Below, in pieces: positions 23,101 through 35,800 of a DNA stretch of 64,000 nucleotides (positions within the stretch are counted from its first letter, which is position 1; each line of letters opens with the position of its first letter). This DNA is from Galerina marginata. Its lineage: Eukaryota > Basidiomycota > Agaricomycetes > Agaricales > Galerinaceae. The stretch covers positions 1 to 64,000 of the forward strand of contig JAECYW010000038.1 in the NCBI GenBank assembly GCA_023014335.1, given 5' to 3'. Below the pieces are notes generated by a model, which saw only the letters and a list, made by a program, of their open reading frames with translations, was not told the origin of the DNA and did not search any database. Made by a program: the position numbers and the translations under genes.

Positions 23101-23541
23101 CGGACAGGAAGAAAAGGAACTGGAGCAGATTGTGAGCGAGAGAAGAGTTATAGCGAACGGGCCAAACCTTCTTTTTCGTTCTTCCGTCGAACGAGCTCAT
23201 CGTAGACGTCAGTGGACAGCTCGTGAAATTGTTGGATTGTCAATCTCGTGAGCTTTGATCGTGCATTTGAGCGCGAATTTGGGGGGGCTTAAGCGAGGAT
23301 GTCAACGCGTCAATGTGAGAAAATGAAGGCGCTAAATGCAAGACGCACCCGAAGCCAGATAGTTTGCCAAATATCTGCCAAGTTCGGCATAGTGTGTTTT
23401 GGAGACTAGTCGATAGTCAATAGTGGGGACGGCGGGTGCGCCTTTGGCATCCCTGGGACGGTAAGAATCAGTGCGATAATTGGAAATGCCGGAGAACGCT
23501 GTGGGGGTGGGGGACGGGGCGCGGGATGGCACTCGTTTCAT
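20130..23541 (-). CDS. SPA2: Spa2-like polarisome scaffold protein (GIT/SHD family)
   Basis: Organises polarised growth at hyphal tips by binding the formin and MAPK components. Seen: the start MKRVPSRAPSPTPTAFSG at 23541; two Spa2-homology repeats, the first with LSTDVYDELVRR (about 23230-23180) and the second RQKLATLPTTRFEDLSSD then VYFELARRYPEFKED (about 23080-22980); a disordered Ser/Arg region with three 14-residue repeats of the RRSEDTYRRPEEVG type; a long coiled coil (VEEMEKVRRDYEFKLATM through ELRQGA); a central domain with IHITAFLSAIDSLLTAGRS; and a conserved helical C-terminus ending SSFAIANAMKGLMKL at 20130. Several short introns. The coiled coil and two SHD copies are the diagnostic features. 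Confidence 0.88.
22586..22700 (-). repeat. 42-bp tandem repeat inside the Spa2-like gene
   Basis: Two full 42-bp units (22614-22655, 22656-22697) and a partial third one encode the repeated 14-residue unit GRRSED(T/N)(F/Y)RRP(E/D)(E/D). Unit copies differ mainly at third codon positions, so the protein repeat is under constraint or the expansion is old. Confidence 0.8.
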
Positions 23542-24028
23542 GGTCGTTGACGAAAGAGAGCATAAGCAGCCTCTTGTCCTGAACAATCGCAACACGCTGC
23601 AGCCGCATTTCCAATATTGTACAAACAACGCATAGCACACGTGACCTCACAGGCAGGCTCTCTGCATACCACCCAAGTATCACTTATACGTCAACCATGG
23701 TGATGGAGATGGGTACAAATATTCGTTGCCATCGTCAGAAAGAAGTTCAGAGAGCCCAAGTCGAAGCTAACTCTGGAGCCTTGAAAGTCCCCTTGGCATT
23801 TACACTTCACAACCGGACGCGTCGTGTCACTGTCAATCACAACCCGACACTGTCGTCACAAAAACATGCAGCCAGAAAGGAACAGGCCGATGCAAAGGAT
23901 TTTGTATATACATCGTTTGTTGACCAAAATCTTTTGATCTTTGTGATACCTAGCAATACCTATAGATTAACATAGCGTGAAAGACATCTGTAGTGTATTA
24001 TTCTATTGGGACGATCTTCTCATTGCCT
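23542..24028. promoter_or_regulatory. Spa2 upstream region / reductase 3' flank
   Basis: 487 bp between the Spa2 start and the stop of the ketoacyl reductase on the same strand. No element or further gene is recognised. Confidence 0.35.
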
Positions 24029-25387
24029 TCACTGACTTTTTGCTTCCCGCGCCGCCTTATTTAGAGCACGCTTCCTGATCGACTTGTGGAGCCCATGAGT
24101 ATAGCTAATGAAGACGCTTGGAAGGCCGACCAATGTTAGCGCATAGTCGATGAGAGCATGGGACCAGAAAGGTGTTGATGTGTTTGGGCGTCCGCTGTAC
24201 GCGGCGCCGCACGCTAGCCCGATTTTGCTGAGCACTGAACGGACGTATGGGCCAGGTTTGGGGATGAGCATCGACGGCTTGCGGATTTTCGATAGCTTGG
24301 ATACCTAGCACCAACCAAAAAAAATCAATAGTGAACAGAAAGGAGAAAATATTGGCAACACACGACAAAGTAGGTATTGACATGCTCGACCGTGATATTG
24401 TCCTTTCTGACCTCTTCCGCCAGAGCACTGGTGAACGTCGACAGGAAAGCCTTGGTGCCGGAGTAAGTCGCCAGCATAGGAGATGCAACAGAGCCAGCGA
24501 AAGAGCCAATATTAAGGATGAGCCCACGTTTACTAAATAATGAATGAATGAGGATAATGGAATAACTGGATTGATGAATACACACCGTTGAACCATACCA
24601 GGTAAGATGGCATATGTTACCCGAAGAGTAGCAGTGACATTAATGGAAACGATGTCAGTAATCTCGTCCTTGGGAGTATCAACAAGGTATGCTGGCATAG
24701 CATGAGATTTTCCAACGTTGTTGACTGGAAAATAGTTTCTTATTGAGTGGTGAGTTTGATAGAATAATGAGAGGTAGTGACCTAGAACCCCAATATCACG
24801 CCCGTCACATACAGCACCAAAGGCATCATATGCAGCTTCGTCGGCTTTTGCGAAATCAATGGAATAGGTAGCAGCAGAGACCTTGTACTTGGACTCTAAC
24901 CACCGTTACGGCATCAACACAAAGATACACGTCACGAACCAAGACAACACACCGATTTCTGAAGCTGTTTGGGCAAGTAGTTCCTTGTTGCGCGCGACCA
25001 CGAGAATGTTGAAACCAGCTTTCGCTAATTGGAAGGCGAATTCCTTTCCAATTCCATCAGTTGCACCAGTGACGATAGCCCATGCTCCTTTCTTGGCACC
25101 ATATCGCTTCAACTGTTCGAATACCCAGATCAACGTGAAACCTCTCTAAGTTTTCATATGTGTGGTGACCTACGCTATACCCTGGCAGAACGAAAGTCTG
25201 AAGAAGGACGGAAAGCGTCTGGTAAACCACCCGGAGGACGTTGACCGAACCGAGAGCCAAAAGCAGGCCAACGACATAGGGTTGTTCGCGCACTACAAGC
25301 CAGTTGTAAGTCGCCAACGAACGATGAACTTGAAATAAACGACCTACCGAGGGAAAGCACAGTAGCCTTGACTTGAGAAACGTCCAT
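24029..25387 (-). CDS. IFA38: Very-long-chain 3-oxoacyl-CoA reductase (Ifa38/KAR type SDR)
   Basis: ER-membrane NADPH-dependent reductase performing the second step of each very-long-chain fatty-acid elongation cycle. Seen: a start ([13 protein letters not shown], then [20 protein letters not shown]) giving an N-terminal TM helix, [11 protein letters not shown], the nucleotide-binding [12 protein letters not shown], the NNVG motif in [33 protein letters not shown] with the catalytic Tyr-x3-Lys, and a C-terminal hydrophobic segment ([17 protein letters not shown]). Exon 1 (25387 down) is joined over an intron to VREQPY. The tail REAKSQ is not a classical KKXX signal. It is divergent from the decarboxylase over only 144 bp. 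Confidence 0.93.
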
Positions 25388-25531
25388 CGTGGTGTCGAGA
25401 CGAAAACCTCGCTTCAGGGCCACGTGTGCAGTGTTTAGCCGATCACTGCGACCCAATTTGGCACTCATCGGCCCGCCAGAAAGCGACTTTCGAATTCCCT
25501 TTCCATGATTTATTCTCATTCTCCTCCCACC
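25388..25531. promoter_or_regulatory. Short shared promoter region of reductase and decarboxylase
   Basis: Only 144 bp separate two divergent ATGs, so the two genes probably share a bidirectional promoter. A GGCCACGTG E-box-like site lies at 25418-25426. Confidence 0.4.
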
Positions 25532-27577
25532 ATGCCAATGGATATCGAACAGTTTGTCTTCTACTGTCCCGCGTCTCTTTTTCACTGCTGATCTGCTTTT
25601 TCAGATTCAGGAAGGCTGGATACCAAGCAATTGACCGGATTTGCGATTATTACTATTCCCTGCAGGAGAGATCTGTGATATCTGAGGTTGAGCCTGGTTA
25701 TTTAAGAGAAAATATTCCACGTGAGTAGTTTACTCCATGACAATATCGACTGGCATTGAGCTCTAAATCCATGCACGCGCAGTATGCGCACCAGAGGAAG
25801 GGGAAGACTTCCAGGTTATTGCTAATGACTATCAGAAGTTTATTCTTCCAGGTCAAAGCACTTGCATGAAAAGGTTTTCTTCATCACATTGATTCGCATA
25901 TACAGGTTTGACCCACTGGCAACACCCTTCTTTCTTCGCCTATTTTCCGACCGCCTGCACATTCGAAGGCATCCTGGGCGATTTATATGCTTCTAGCACG
26001 TGTAACCCTGGTTTCAATGTGAACAACTTTTCCGTACCAGATAAAAATTCTGACGACCCTGTGTAGTGGTCGAGTAGCCCCGCTTGTACGGAACTGGAAG
26101 CCATTGTCATGGACTGGGCAGCAAATTTGCTCGGATTGTCAAAGGCCTTCACAAATGCATCAGGGATTGGCGGTGGCGTCTTACAGGTGCCTCTCAAAAT
26201 GGCTTGAAGTGTATCAAGATAACTCACAAATCCAATAGACGACGGCCTCGGATTCTGCTCTGGTAGCAGTGGTGGCGGCGCGATCCCTATATCAACGTCA
26301 ACACCCGGAGACCAAAATGGAAGATCTCATTATTTACACGACAACGCAAACTCATTCGCTCGGTGCAAAGGCTGGCCTTGTACTGGGTCTCCAAGTGCGC
26401 TCCATAGAGGTGAAAACAGAAGATGAACTTTCTCTACGAGGCGACGCTCTTCGTCATGCTTTGGACGAAGACGCGAAGCTCGGACGTAAACCTTTCATCC
26501 TGAGTACTTAAACCCAAACTTCTGGAAGCCCGACCATTCATACTGCTTACAGTTGCGACTGTCGGTACAACATCTACCGGCGCTGTCGATAATATCCCGG
26601 AAATTCGTGACGTCGGTATGGCTTGCGTCTGTTTGGCATTCCTCCGCTGCTTACTTTCCTTGCAGTGAATGATTACCCTTCCCTCTGGGTACATATCGAC
26701 GCTGCGTGGGCTGGCCTCGCCCTCTCATGTCCCGAGAATCGCAGCAAGCTTTATCTGGAGGAAATAAATTCATTTGCCCATTCTTTCTGCACCAATTTCC
26801 ATAAGGTATGCTCAGACCATTTGAAATTCAACGTCACTACGGATAGTAACAGGCGACTCAACAGTGGGGATTAGTGAATTTTGACTGCTCGACGCTGTGG
26901 GTAAGAGACAGAAAACACCTTACTGACGCTTTGGACATAACACCCATTTTCCTGAGGACCAAACATGGAGATGCAGGTACTTCAGATGTGTTCTACACTA
27001 GTGGTCAAAAGAAGATTGTTCATGCTTTCATAGGGACTGTCATTGATTATCGGAATTGGCATCTAGGTTTGGGGCGCCGGTTCAGGTCTTTGAAATTGTG
27101 GTTTGTTCTGCGAGGATTTGGCGCAGAAGGTTTCCGCAAATACATCCGCCGGGTGAGTCCTGTTACGATGCGCAAAAGTCTAAGTTTAACTTACTCTGGA
27201 TCTAGTGCATTGCTTTAAACCAGTTATTCGTCAAGCTCATCCAAGATTCCGAGGACCTCACACTTGCCATACCACCATCCTTGGCCTTAACAGTATTCAA
27301 ACTCTCCCCGAAACTCAAGTCCGCAAATCAGCCCGCCTTGTCAACGGAGTCGCTGAACGAACTGAATCGCTTTCTTTTTGGTCGTCTGTCGGCCAGACAC
27401 GACATCATGCTCACGCAAACTAGTTTGAATGGGACTTTCTGCATACGTTTTGCAGTAGGTGCAGCTCGGACGACAGAACAACATATACGCAACGCACATA
27501 GCATCATAGAGAAAGAAGCCAAGGTCGCCTTAGAGGCTTGGGACCAGACGGTCAACGGAATATCCATTGTGGGATAA
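25532..27577 (+). CDS. Aromatic-L-amino-acid decarboxylase-type PLP enzyme (group II)
   Basis: PLP-dependent decarboxylase of the DDC/TDC/tyrosine decarboxylase family. Exons join in frame to give [19 protein letters not shown], then [102 protein letters not shown] (the PLP lysine in HKW, split by an intron after HK), [18 protein letters not shown] and [15 protein letters not shown]. About ten introns. All core family motifs are present, so it is probably active. The substrate (Trp, Tyr, Phe or DOPA) cannot be read from the sequence. No secondary-metabolite cluster surrounds it. Confidence 0.9.
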
Positions 27578-27734
27578 AATAAAAGACAAATAAACATCTC
27601 CACTAAGTGTCACAATACATTTTGGATCTACCCAAGGGTAGCGCGGTTACCTATGCCCCCTGCGTCAGGAGGAACAGGAAGGTTTCCGCTGCGATCAGAA
27701 ATGAATTCCTGGTATCTAAGACGGAGTTAGCACG

Positions 27735-30700
27735 TTATCTAGCGACACCGGGGAGGGGGTCGTACATCCTGCCAAGTCGGCGTCGTTCCTCCTCTGAAAC
27801 AGATGGCCGGGTAGATTTCAGTGCTTTGAGGATGTCATTCTGCTGCATCTCAGGCTGGTATCTGTTAGAATCGGTTGGCAAATCATCGGTGTTATCGAAT
27901 CACCTTTTTCTGTGATGTAATTTGCATTTGCTTCTGCTTTGTCGCATTTCTTGTCGACGACGAGTTTACCAAGATTTGACGAAGCTATGGGTTATGCACT
28001 GTCAGATCCAAACAACAAAATTAGTCATTCTAGCTCACTCTTCTTTGTAATGCTATTTCTTCTGCCTTGCTCATTACCGACTTTTCAGCAAGTCCTCCAA
28101 TAGTTACATACTGTATCGGAGTGTCATTATTCTGTTCAGCATCCGAGGTAATAGAGGGAGTATTCGCAATGGAGGTGTGGATGATGTCAAGGTGAGCATT
28201 GTATAATAGCGCCTGCAAGTCAGCTCCAGAAAACCCGTCTGTCTTTGCGGCTATCTCATCAAAGTCGACGATTTGTGAGACAGTCATCCTTTGGGCGACA
28301 GCTTTCAAAATCTGGAAGAAGTTTCAGATGATACCGAAGGAAAAATAATGGGAGCTACGTACATCTTTTCGTTCCTCAAAGTTTGGAATATCGCAGAACA
28401 GGGATTTATCTAGACGACCTGGCCGAAGGAGGGCAGAGTCAATAAGATCGGGTCGGCTGTTCATTTGAAAATGAGACAGAAATAGAATGACAGGGAGTTA
28501 AGACTCGCCTTGTCGCAGCTAGAACGTATACACCGTCCAACCCCTCAGCACCGTCCATTTGGGTAAGCATCTGATTGACCACCCTATCAGTTACGCCTGT
28601 GCTGTCATGACCTCTGACCCTTTGGGTAAGCGTGTGGCCTTAGGTGAATTGTAATTGACCAACCTTTTTGGTGCGATCGAGTCAAATTCATCAAAGAAGA
28701 GGACACATGGTTTTGCTGCACTGGCTCGTTCGAATAGACCTCTGACCTGCGAGGATTACATATGGCATTTTTCGAAGAGTAACAGGCTACGTACCGATTT
28801 TTCGCTTGCTCCAATATATTTATTGAGAATTTCGGGTCCTTTCACGCTAATAAAACTTAGCCCACACTCCTTGGCAACAGCTGAAGCCAATAGAGTTTTT
28901 CCACAGCCCGGGAAGCCATAAAGAAGAAGTCTAAGTTAGGGAGATGAGAAACAACATCGTCCCTGATATAGTCTGCTCACATACCCAGAGCGCAGTCTCA
29001 GTGGAGATTGTTTGAATATAGGCCCATATTTCGTTGGCCATTCAAGAGTCTCGCGCAACATACGACGGGTTTCATATAAGCCTGAAAGAGTGTGTGAATT
29101 AATAAGAATTCAGCAAATAAGAGAATATATACCTCCGATATCTGACCAGGCTACATCTGACTTTTCCAATTTGACATCTCTAAGAGATAGGGGTACAAAG
29201 CCTACTTGAGCCGCGGTGAAATCAGCCTGTATGAGTTTCAACTAGCACGAGCGGCGGTTAGTGGAAGGGAAAGAAAAGATTTTTGGAAATAATAAGGACT
29301 TGTGTGTAAGGATCAGTGTTAGCCCTCATTGCAACCTGATGGATAGCGCGAGCAACGAGATCTTTGAGATCCGTTGCTGAATATCCCTCCGTCTGAGTAG
29401 ACAGCTCCGTGAAGTTGATATGTGCCTCAAAATCCTGTGTAATATCTTTGGCTACTGCAAGTCGACCTTCCACGAGCCTGGAGAGGATCTTAGAAAGGTT
29501 CAGCGTATGTCAGGATCGACCAAAGTAATCACTTACATCTCGACGCGCATCCTTATTTGGCGGCGCGACATGAACAATTTCTTTTAAAACATGAGCGCCA
29601 TTGATAAAAGAGTGCAGCGAAGTTGTTGAATCTGCCGTTGCTAGCAGGACAATCCCTCGAGAGTTGAGAGACGCCGTGCGTGCATTCGAAGAAAATATGT
29701 TGAGAAACATCTCTGTCAGATGACGTGAACGGAATGAATCTGCATGCTACAAACAAAATACATTATCATAAAGACAGGTTCCAGGGATTTCAGGGAAGTG
29801 CAGACCCACCTCGACTTCTGCACTAAGTAACTTGTCCAAGTTATCGAGAATAAGGACGCTTGGTCGATGCCAAGCACACGTATCAAACCAAAAATGGAGC
29901 TGAGCCTTTACGGACGATATAGGATGCTCTGAGAACTTTGAAGCATCTACATAGTGCGTATCTGGACTCAAAATAAGCAGGACCGTCACAAGACTGTGTT
30001 TAGGGACCTACACGTTAGAGTCCTGGAATCTTCTTGAAGACTTTTTGCAACAGATTGAACAATGGAGGTCTTCCCTGCACCCGACCGTCCAGTCAGAAGA
30101 AGGCCCGATACTAGGATCCCTTTTAAAAAGGTGTTGTAAAACTGATAGGATAAAAAAGTACCTCCGTGGATCGAGTTTTTCACAGAATGGATGAGCAGTT
30201 CGCGCGTGATATGGTTTTTGCAGCGTTCTAATATTTGATCAACGCCAGCGAGAAAATTTGACGGACGAGCACTGCTATGAGATTTGTGAAGTCCAGATTC
30301 ACAATGGAACAAAATAATTTACAATACTGCAGCATTCCTTTGTTGGAGGGCTTCCTTGATAGTCAGTGTTTCTCCGTCGGCAGTGATGGATACTCTTGAA
30401 TATGTGAGACAAAGGTATGAAATATGATGCGCTGAACAAATAAATACCTGACTAGATCCCATTCCTTCAAACCGTCGGGTAAAGCGAGGTAGACGATGTG
30501 GCCGTATGGGATTTGCTCCAATAGACCGATGAAGATGTCATCTGGATTGGATGTTTTTTTACCATTCGAATCAGGGTCATCGCGTGTCGCAGCGCTGAAA
30601 ACACGAGTAGAAGGTTCCGCAGGAGGAGGCGAAGACGAGGACAACGAAGAAGGATCAGGCGGTGATGCTAATTTTACGAATGTACCTTGAAAGAACGAGG

Positions 30701-31753
30701 TGGTAGTGTAGCCAGAAATTAGTGAGTTGGAACCACGTAGCAGAGCGAGGGTACTTGGAGATACGCATGCGAGCAACTCTGACCCATTGTGTTCCGGATT
30801 TCGGGGACTTGGAACCAGACGTGATGGGAGGACACGAAGAACTTCGAATGCGACCTTCGACGAAGTAATCTTTGCATCTGACACGCCGTTAACCAGGGGG
30901 TTAGTACTGGGTTCTCTGTGGTCATTTAGTAATGGTTTGGGCAGCGTTGAGTCTTCCCTCTTGTGCAGTTTCGGAGCAATGCTAACTTCAGTGTTTGTTG
31001 TAAGGAGCAGCGCATTTCCTTTCGATGGAGGGTCGAGGCTGGCTGCAGGTTATATGAACGAGGGACCTCGTTAAAGACCTTTCGCTTACTCACTTACTCG
31101 GAGTCTAACTCGTGTTCTTCCCAACACCCAAACATCTATTTCTTGACCGACTTTTGCAACACGGACTTGTGACAGAAGAGTGGACTCTACATGCGACGCG
31201 TGAATTTCCTGAAAATCGTGTTAGCTTAGGTACAGTACCTAGATGTACACAACGTACAATAATTTCCCAATCGTCAGAGGTCAGAGGCTCCGTGCCTACA
31301 GATTTCGCATGTGGAAGGTCATGCAGTAGCCCAATTTCGACCTTTCAAAATATTAGGAACCCTTGTCATTCAAAGGGATGCTGCGCGTACAATATCACCC
31401 AGGGATAACCCAAGACTCTGTGAATATTGTGGGTCAATTTCTATCGTCTCGAATCCACCTTCTCCTGATTGCCCAGCATTGAAATGAGCTAGAGAAGATG
31501 CAGATGCCATTCCGGTCCATCCGACATAGACTTCGACCCGACCCTGCTTGGGTTTCTTTGAATCATCTGGAACAAGAGTTAGATGCACTGCCAGGTATTG
31601 AGGCCGCTAATTTGTGGATGTCGGTTAGCCTGTTGGCAAACTTTTGTTTGAACTCACGATGCTCCGCTCTACAAGAGGTCCATAGATTGAAATGGGAAGG
31701 TTAACTAGGGATGAATGAAGGGAATTGAAATGAATGCGTGCCCTCTTTGGCAT
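27735..31753 (-). CDS. PEX1: Peroxisomal AAA+ ATPase PEX1
   Basis: With Pex6 it extracts ubiquitinated Pex5 from the peroxisome membrane, so it is needed for matrix protein import. The start at 31753 gives [18 protein letters not shown] and the typical N-domain [14 protein letters not shown], joined over an intron to [18 protein letters not shown]. The D1 ATPase has [12 protein letters not shown] with a weak Walker B (VLILDNLD). D2 has [17 protein letters not shown], the second-region [17 protein letters not shown], Walker [29 protein letters not shown] and the [19 protein letters not shown] sensor region. The C-terminus is [17 protein letters not shown], ending at 27735. A degenerate D1 and canonical D2 are normal for PEX1. 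Many introns. Confidence 0.93.
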
Positions 31754-31871
31754 AGCTAAGTGAAAAGAAAACAAGGTCGAGGCGTTGTGAATTCATATTT
31801 AGATTTAAGCCGGTACACCGGCTAGTTCACGTGCCATAAAATAACCGAAGGCCGTCCAGGCGCGTCAATAA

Positions 31872-32475
31872 TTAATCCGTTTCCTCCCATGTCTGAACTC
31901 CAACCTCAGCGAGTTCCCTCCACATCTTCACAACATCGTCTGACGTTAGATTTATCACGACAAAGGTCGTAACCCTCATCAAACCCTCATACTCCCTTGC
32001 ATCGAGCTCTCCAGGGGTTTCGACGCATTTCTTTCCGTCAAAACGAGGGATCCGTCGCCCAAATGGCGGCACGACGTTCAATCGCTCTGCTAATTCGATT
32101 TTCTCCCCATCATTGAGCACCTTTATAAGGGCCACCCAATAGCACTTTATGCAGGAAAGGAGCACGGATCGGAATTGATAGGGAGGGGAGGGAGTGAATG
32201 CATATGGAGGGTCCACTTTCAAGTCTTTTTATTTATGAATAACATCAGCCGAATTCAGTAAGGTAACACCAAAAAACCTTACTGCTTAGTTCCTCTGTCG
32301 CACGTTGCATGTTCTCCGCTGCTCCCGGCGATTCCTCTTTTACATCAGAATTTGCTAGGAGCCATGAAAGTAAGCAAGTGCGGATGGCTATTATTTGCTT
32401 CTTGTGCTCGCTTTCCAACACCTCTGGAGGGAATGGCAGAAAAGTGGGGGCATTTTGCGAGTCAGAATCTGGCAT
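31872..32475 (-). CDS. Small unknown protein
   Basis: Not recognised. Two exons encode about 170 residues: MPDSDSQNAPTFLPFPPEVL, a helical segment (HKKQIIAIRTCLLSWLLANS), an acidic linker, then after an intron PYAFTPSPPYQFRSVLLSCI, ALIKVLNDGEKIELAERL, PFGRRIPRFDGKKCV and MRVTTFVVINLTSDDVVKMW to the stop at 31872. Composition and splice sites look coding. It lies 118 bp upstream of PEX1 on the same strand. No signal peptide or TM helix. Confidence 0.6.
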
Positions 32476-32547
32476 GACAACTTTTCTCTGATCAAAGTGT
32501 GTAGTTGAGAGTTGGTGGAAGAGAAGCAAAGTGGAAGGATGCTTCCG

Positions 32548-32559
32548 CTTTTATATAAA
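32548..32559 (-). promoter_or_regulatory. TATA box of the small unknown gene
   Basis: On the minus strand this reads TTTATATAAAAG, a strong TATA match about 75 bp upstream of the ATG at 32475. Confidence 0.5.
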
Positions 32560-32566
32560 TCGTCGA

Positions 32567-32866
32567 TCACTAAAGTTACACGATGATTTTATAATAACAA
32601 GTATGCAATGTGCATGTAGATGTTCAATTGCTGGATAAGTAAAGTGGTGGAGAATGCCAAGGATTGAAGAAACTAGTGTACATTGATACAACACAAAAAC
32701 ACCTCAAATAATGGATAATGAAACAATAAGGATGCCGACAAGATAGCGGGATAGAGGAAGACACGAATTGTACACAATGTCGACTGACTGATAGCGGGAT
32801 GACAATGACTGGATGGCCAGAGCTGCGAAAGCAAGGAGTGGTTTTACAAATATGGCCGGGTATCGC
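32567..32866. other. Intergenic, no gene seen
   Basis: Flanks the 3' end of the ankyrin gene; AT-rich, without coding pattern. Confidence 0.4.
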
Positions 32867-35800
32867 TCATGTTTTGCCTTTGAAAGTTTGCATAATTGAC
32901 CTAATTCCAAATCGTTTGGTAGGTGCAGCTGGGGGCGTTGGGGGAGCAGGAGCAGTGCGACTGGCCGCGGCTGCTTGATCGGCAACAGCAATCCCCATCC
33001 TGGTCAGCTTCTTTGCGCTCCTCACGCGTGAATTAGAACTGGGCGGGGCCCCGGCACGGTATACAGTGGGGGTAGAGTCGGTTTCGGTGTCAGCACCATC
33101 AGCAGAATTGATCCGACTGAGGGATTCTTCTTCTTGAACAAGAGGATTATGAGAATTTCCTTCCTGTTGCGCCAGGTCTTCTAAGCCAGCCTGTGCAACA
33201 GGCGGGTAGTCGACTCCAGGAAATGGAGAGTTATCAACCGTGTCATTGACCAACGGCTCTGCAGAATGGTTGGAAGTAGACGCAGAACGCGAGGATTGAT
33301 TTGACGTTGTTCGTTGAGCGTGAGCGAAAAACATATCGTGTTGTTTGGTAGAGGGAGCTAGAATCAAAGGGTCAGGAGGAGTATTGCAATTAAAGCAAGA
33401 AAAGACTTACGTCCATCGGCGGTGGAAGGTCTGCGAGGGTCCTTGATTCGTTTTTTGTACCGCGGTGAACCTGTCTTGTTTTCAAGGCTGAGTTGCCTCT
33501 CTACACCATCTCGACTTTTCTGTCTCGGGAGAGTAGGTTGGTCAGGAGACAACATCTTCGTGACACTCGGGGAAAGCTCAGGCATAGGGTCGTGAACGCG
33601 ATCCTTCCAATACGATTCTTCCGCTTTCTGTTCTCTAAGCTTTCTTTCAAGGGCAAGACTTTCGCCGTATGCCGCTAATCTGGCACTCAAAGGAGTGCGA
33701 CCAAGACCAGATGAATGTGGAGAACCTTCTTGCGCGTTGGCAAGTTCTAAAACATCCTGGCGGGCACGTTGTACCAGGGCTTCCGCCTGTGCATGGGAAG
33801 ATATGGACGTAATATCGATGTCAAGAGGAGAATGTGCGCGTCTTTCGTTCAAACCAAGAGCGTTGAGTGGTAATGGAGGTGGTACACACTTCTTCCCATC
33901 AAGTTCACTCGGCAATTCTGTTGGTTGGATCATGTCCCGCTGGTAGAAGTCAAAAGGCAGCAATATGTCGGAAAGCCCAGGAGAAGCTACAGTCACGCTA
34001 GTGCCACTCCCACTAGAGCTCATTGGCATATTGCTACGGCTGTCCGATGTGCTGTCGCTGCTTAAAGAATCGCCTCGGCCTCGCTTGTCAGAAACAACAG
34101 GAACATTCAGATGGGCAGGGCTCGCAGTTATATCATTGCCTGTATCTTCATCAGGTAAAGATGGTGCTCGATTGATGCTGAAAGGAAAATCGGCATTGAG
34201 AACAGACAACGAGGGGTCGGCTGCAATATCATTCGAAAGGATGGGCGATAGAGAAGATTCGGATGACGAAGCGAACGACTGGCCTCGTTGGCGTTGCAAC
34301 AACACCGAGGGAAGGTTTAGACTCCCGACAAGAGGGCCGGTAGTAATTGGTTGACCATAATTCTCCTCTTGATCTCTATCTTCGTCTCGGCTATCAGACA
34401 AGGTGGTTTCGACTTCACGTTCAAAATCTGGTGAATCACTGCTGGTATTGACGTTCAGCTTTGTAAGTGATCCAGTGCTGTTAAAGGATCGCAGTGGTAG
34501 TGGAATAGACCGTGGACTATCTTTTGCCTTCCGCTCACTACTTGACGAAGAATCAAATCTCAAGGTCCTGGGGTTGATAGGAGATCCTCCCTGTCCAATT
34601 GACGGCGTACGGTTGTGCGCTCTAAGAATTCCAGGGCGGGGGTTTGGACTTGGTCTTCCTCCGTCATATTCTGAATTCACAGTATAATTTGGTGCAATAC
34701 CATCGTCATGCAGGGAAGTGCTGTCTACCGGCATGCTTGTAGAAGACCCGGAGCGGTTTCGATTGTGGCCGGGAGCAAGCATGGCATTAAACTTTGCCAA
34801 TGGACTTGACGGCTTTACCTTGTCGCCGTCGTCACCGACCATGTTGACAGGCGGCGTTGGGGAGCTGGGCTGAGTTCGATGTTGTTGGTGAGCCAGAGCT
34901 AGATGGAGTTCAACGGCAAGGGGTACATTGGTGCGGGGTGGTGTTTTGAGATTCCCAGAGTGTTTTCTAGGAAGAGGAGGCTGCATTTGAGGAGTGAAAC
35001 GGCCCTTTGTCGACGCATCGCTGCCACGATGAACCTTGGAGACTAAACGAACGGGAGCAGATGCTGCACTAGAAAGTTCGGTCAAATCAATATTCGATGC
35101 CGGACCAGAGTGACTGGGGGCAGTAGCCAAAGAAGGGGCATTGGTAGACCCGGGAGTACCGCCGGACGAACCTCCAGGAACATCAGTGCTAGACCCGTTT
35201 TCCGGTGAAACCATTACATCGTCTGCTCCCTCGCCAGACTGAGCTTTCTTGAATATATTAAGTAAGGAATACTTGCTGCCCAATTTACGGCCTGAACCAC
35301 CTCTGCCATATACTGGGTAGATTGTTTCTTGATCACCGCTTCGGTCAGCACCAGTTCCTGCCGACCTTGGACGACGTTGCCTGGGGCACGACTCCGAAGT
35401 AGTCGAAGTATTACGATTCCGTGGAATGTCGTTAGATGGGGCTTGTAGAACATGTGGTAGGGATGGGCGCCGTGAAGATGGCTCGATTGGAGAGTCTCTT
35501 GAAGGGTCAACTGGATAAAATGTGTATTCCCCGAATGGCCTAGCCGGGGAAGGAGGTGGCGTTGATGCGTGTCCGGACTGCGAGGCCTTGGGATTCGATT
35601 CTGGAGGTTTGAGCAAATTTAAGGCAGTGTCAATCGAATGTTTCATTTGTAGGCGCCTTCGGGGAGAGGAAGAGGAAGAGGCCTCTGAAATCTGACCAAC
35701 GTTGTTGTACGTCGAGCCAGACTTTCCTCGAAGGCTTTCTCTTTCCCTGAGATCACGATCTTTATTCATAATCCACTCTCTCAGGACTCTCGCACATTCA

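Noticed and set aside
24029..27577. Reductase plus decarboxylase pair as a secondary-metabolite cluster
   Set aside because: The reductase is the housekeeping fatty-acid elongation enzyme and no methyltransferase, P450 or synthase is nearby; shared promoter only.
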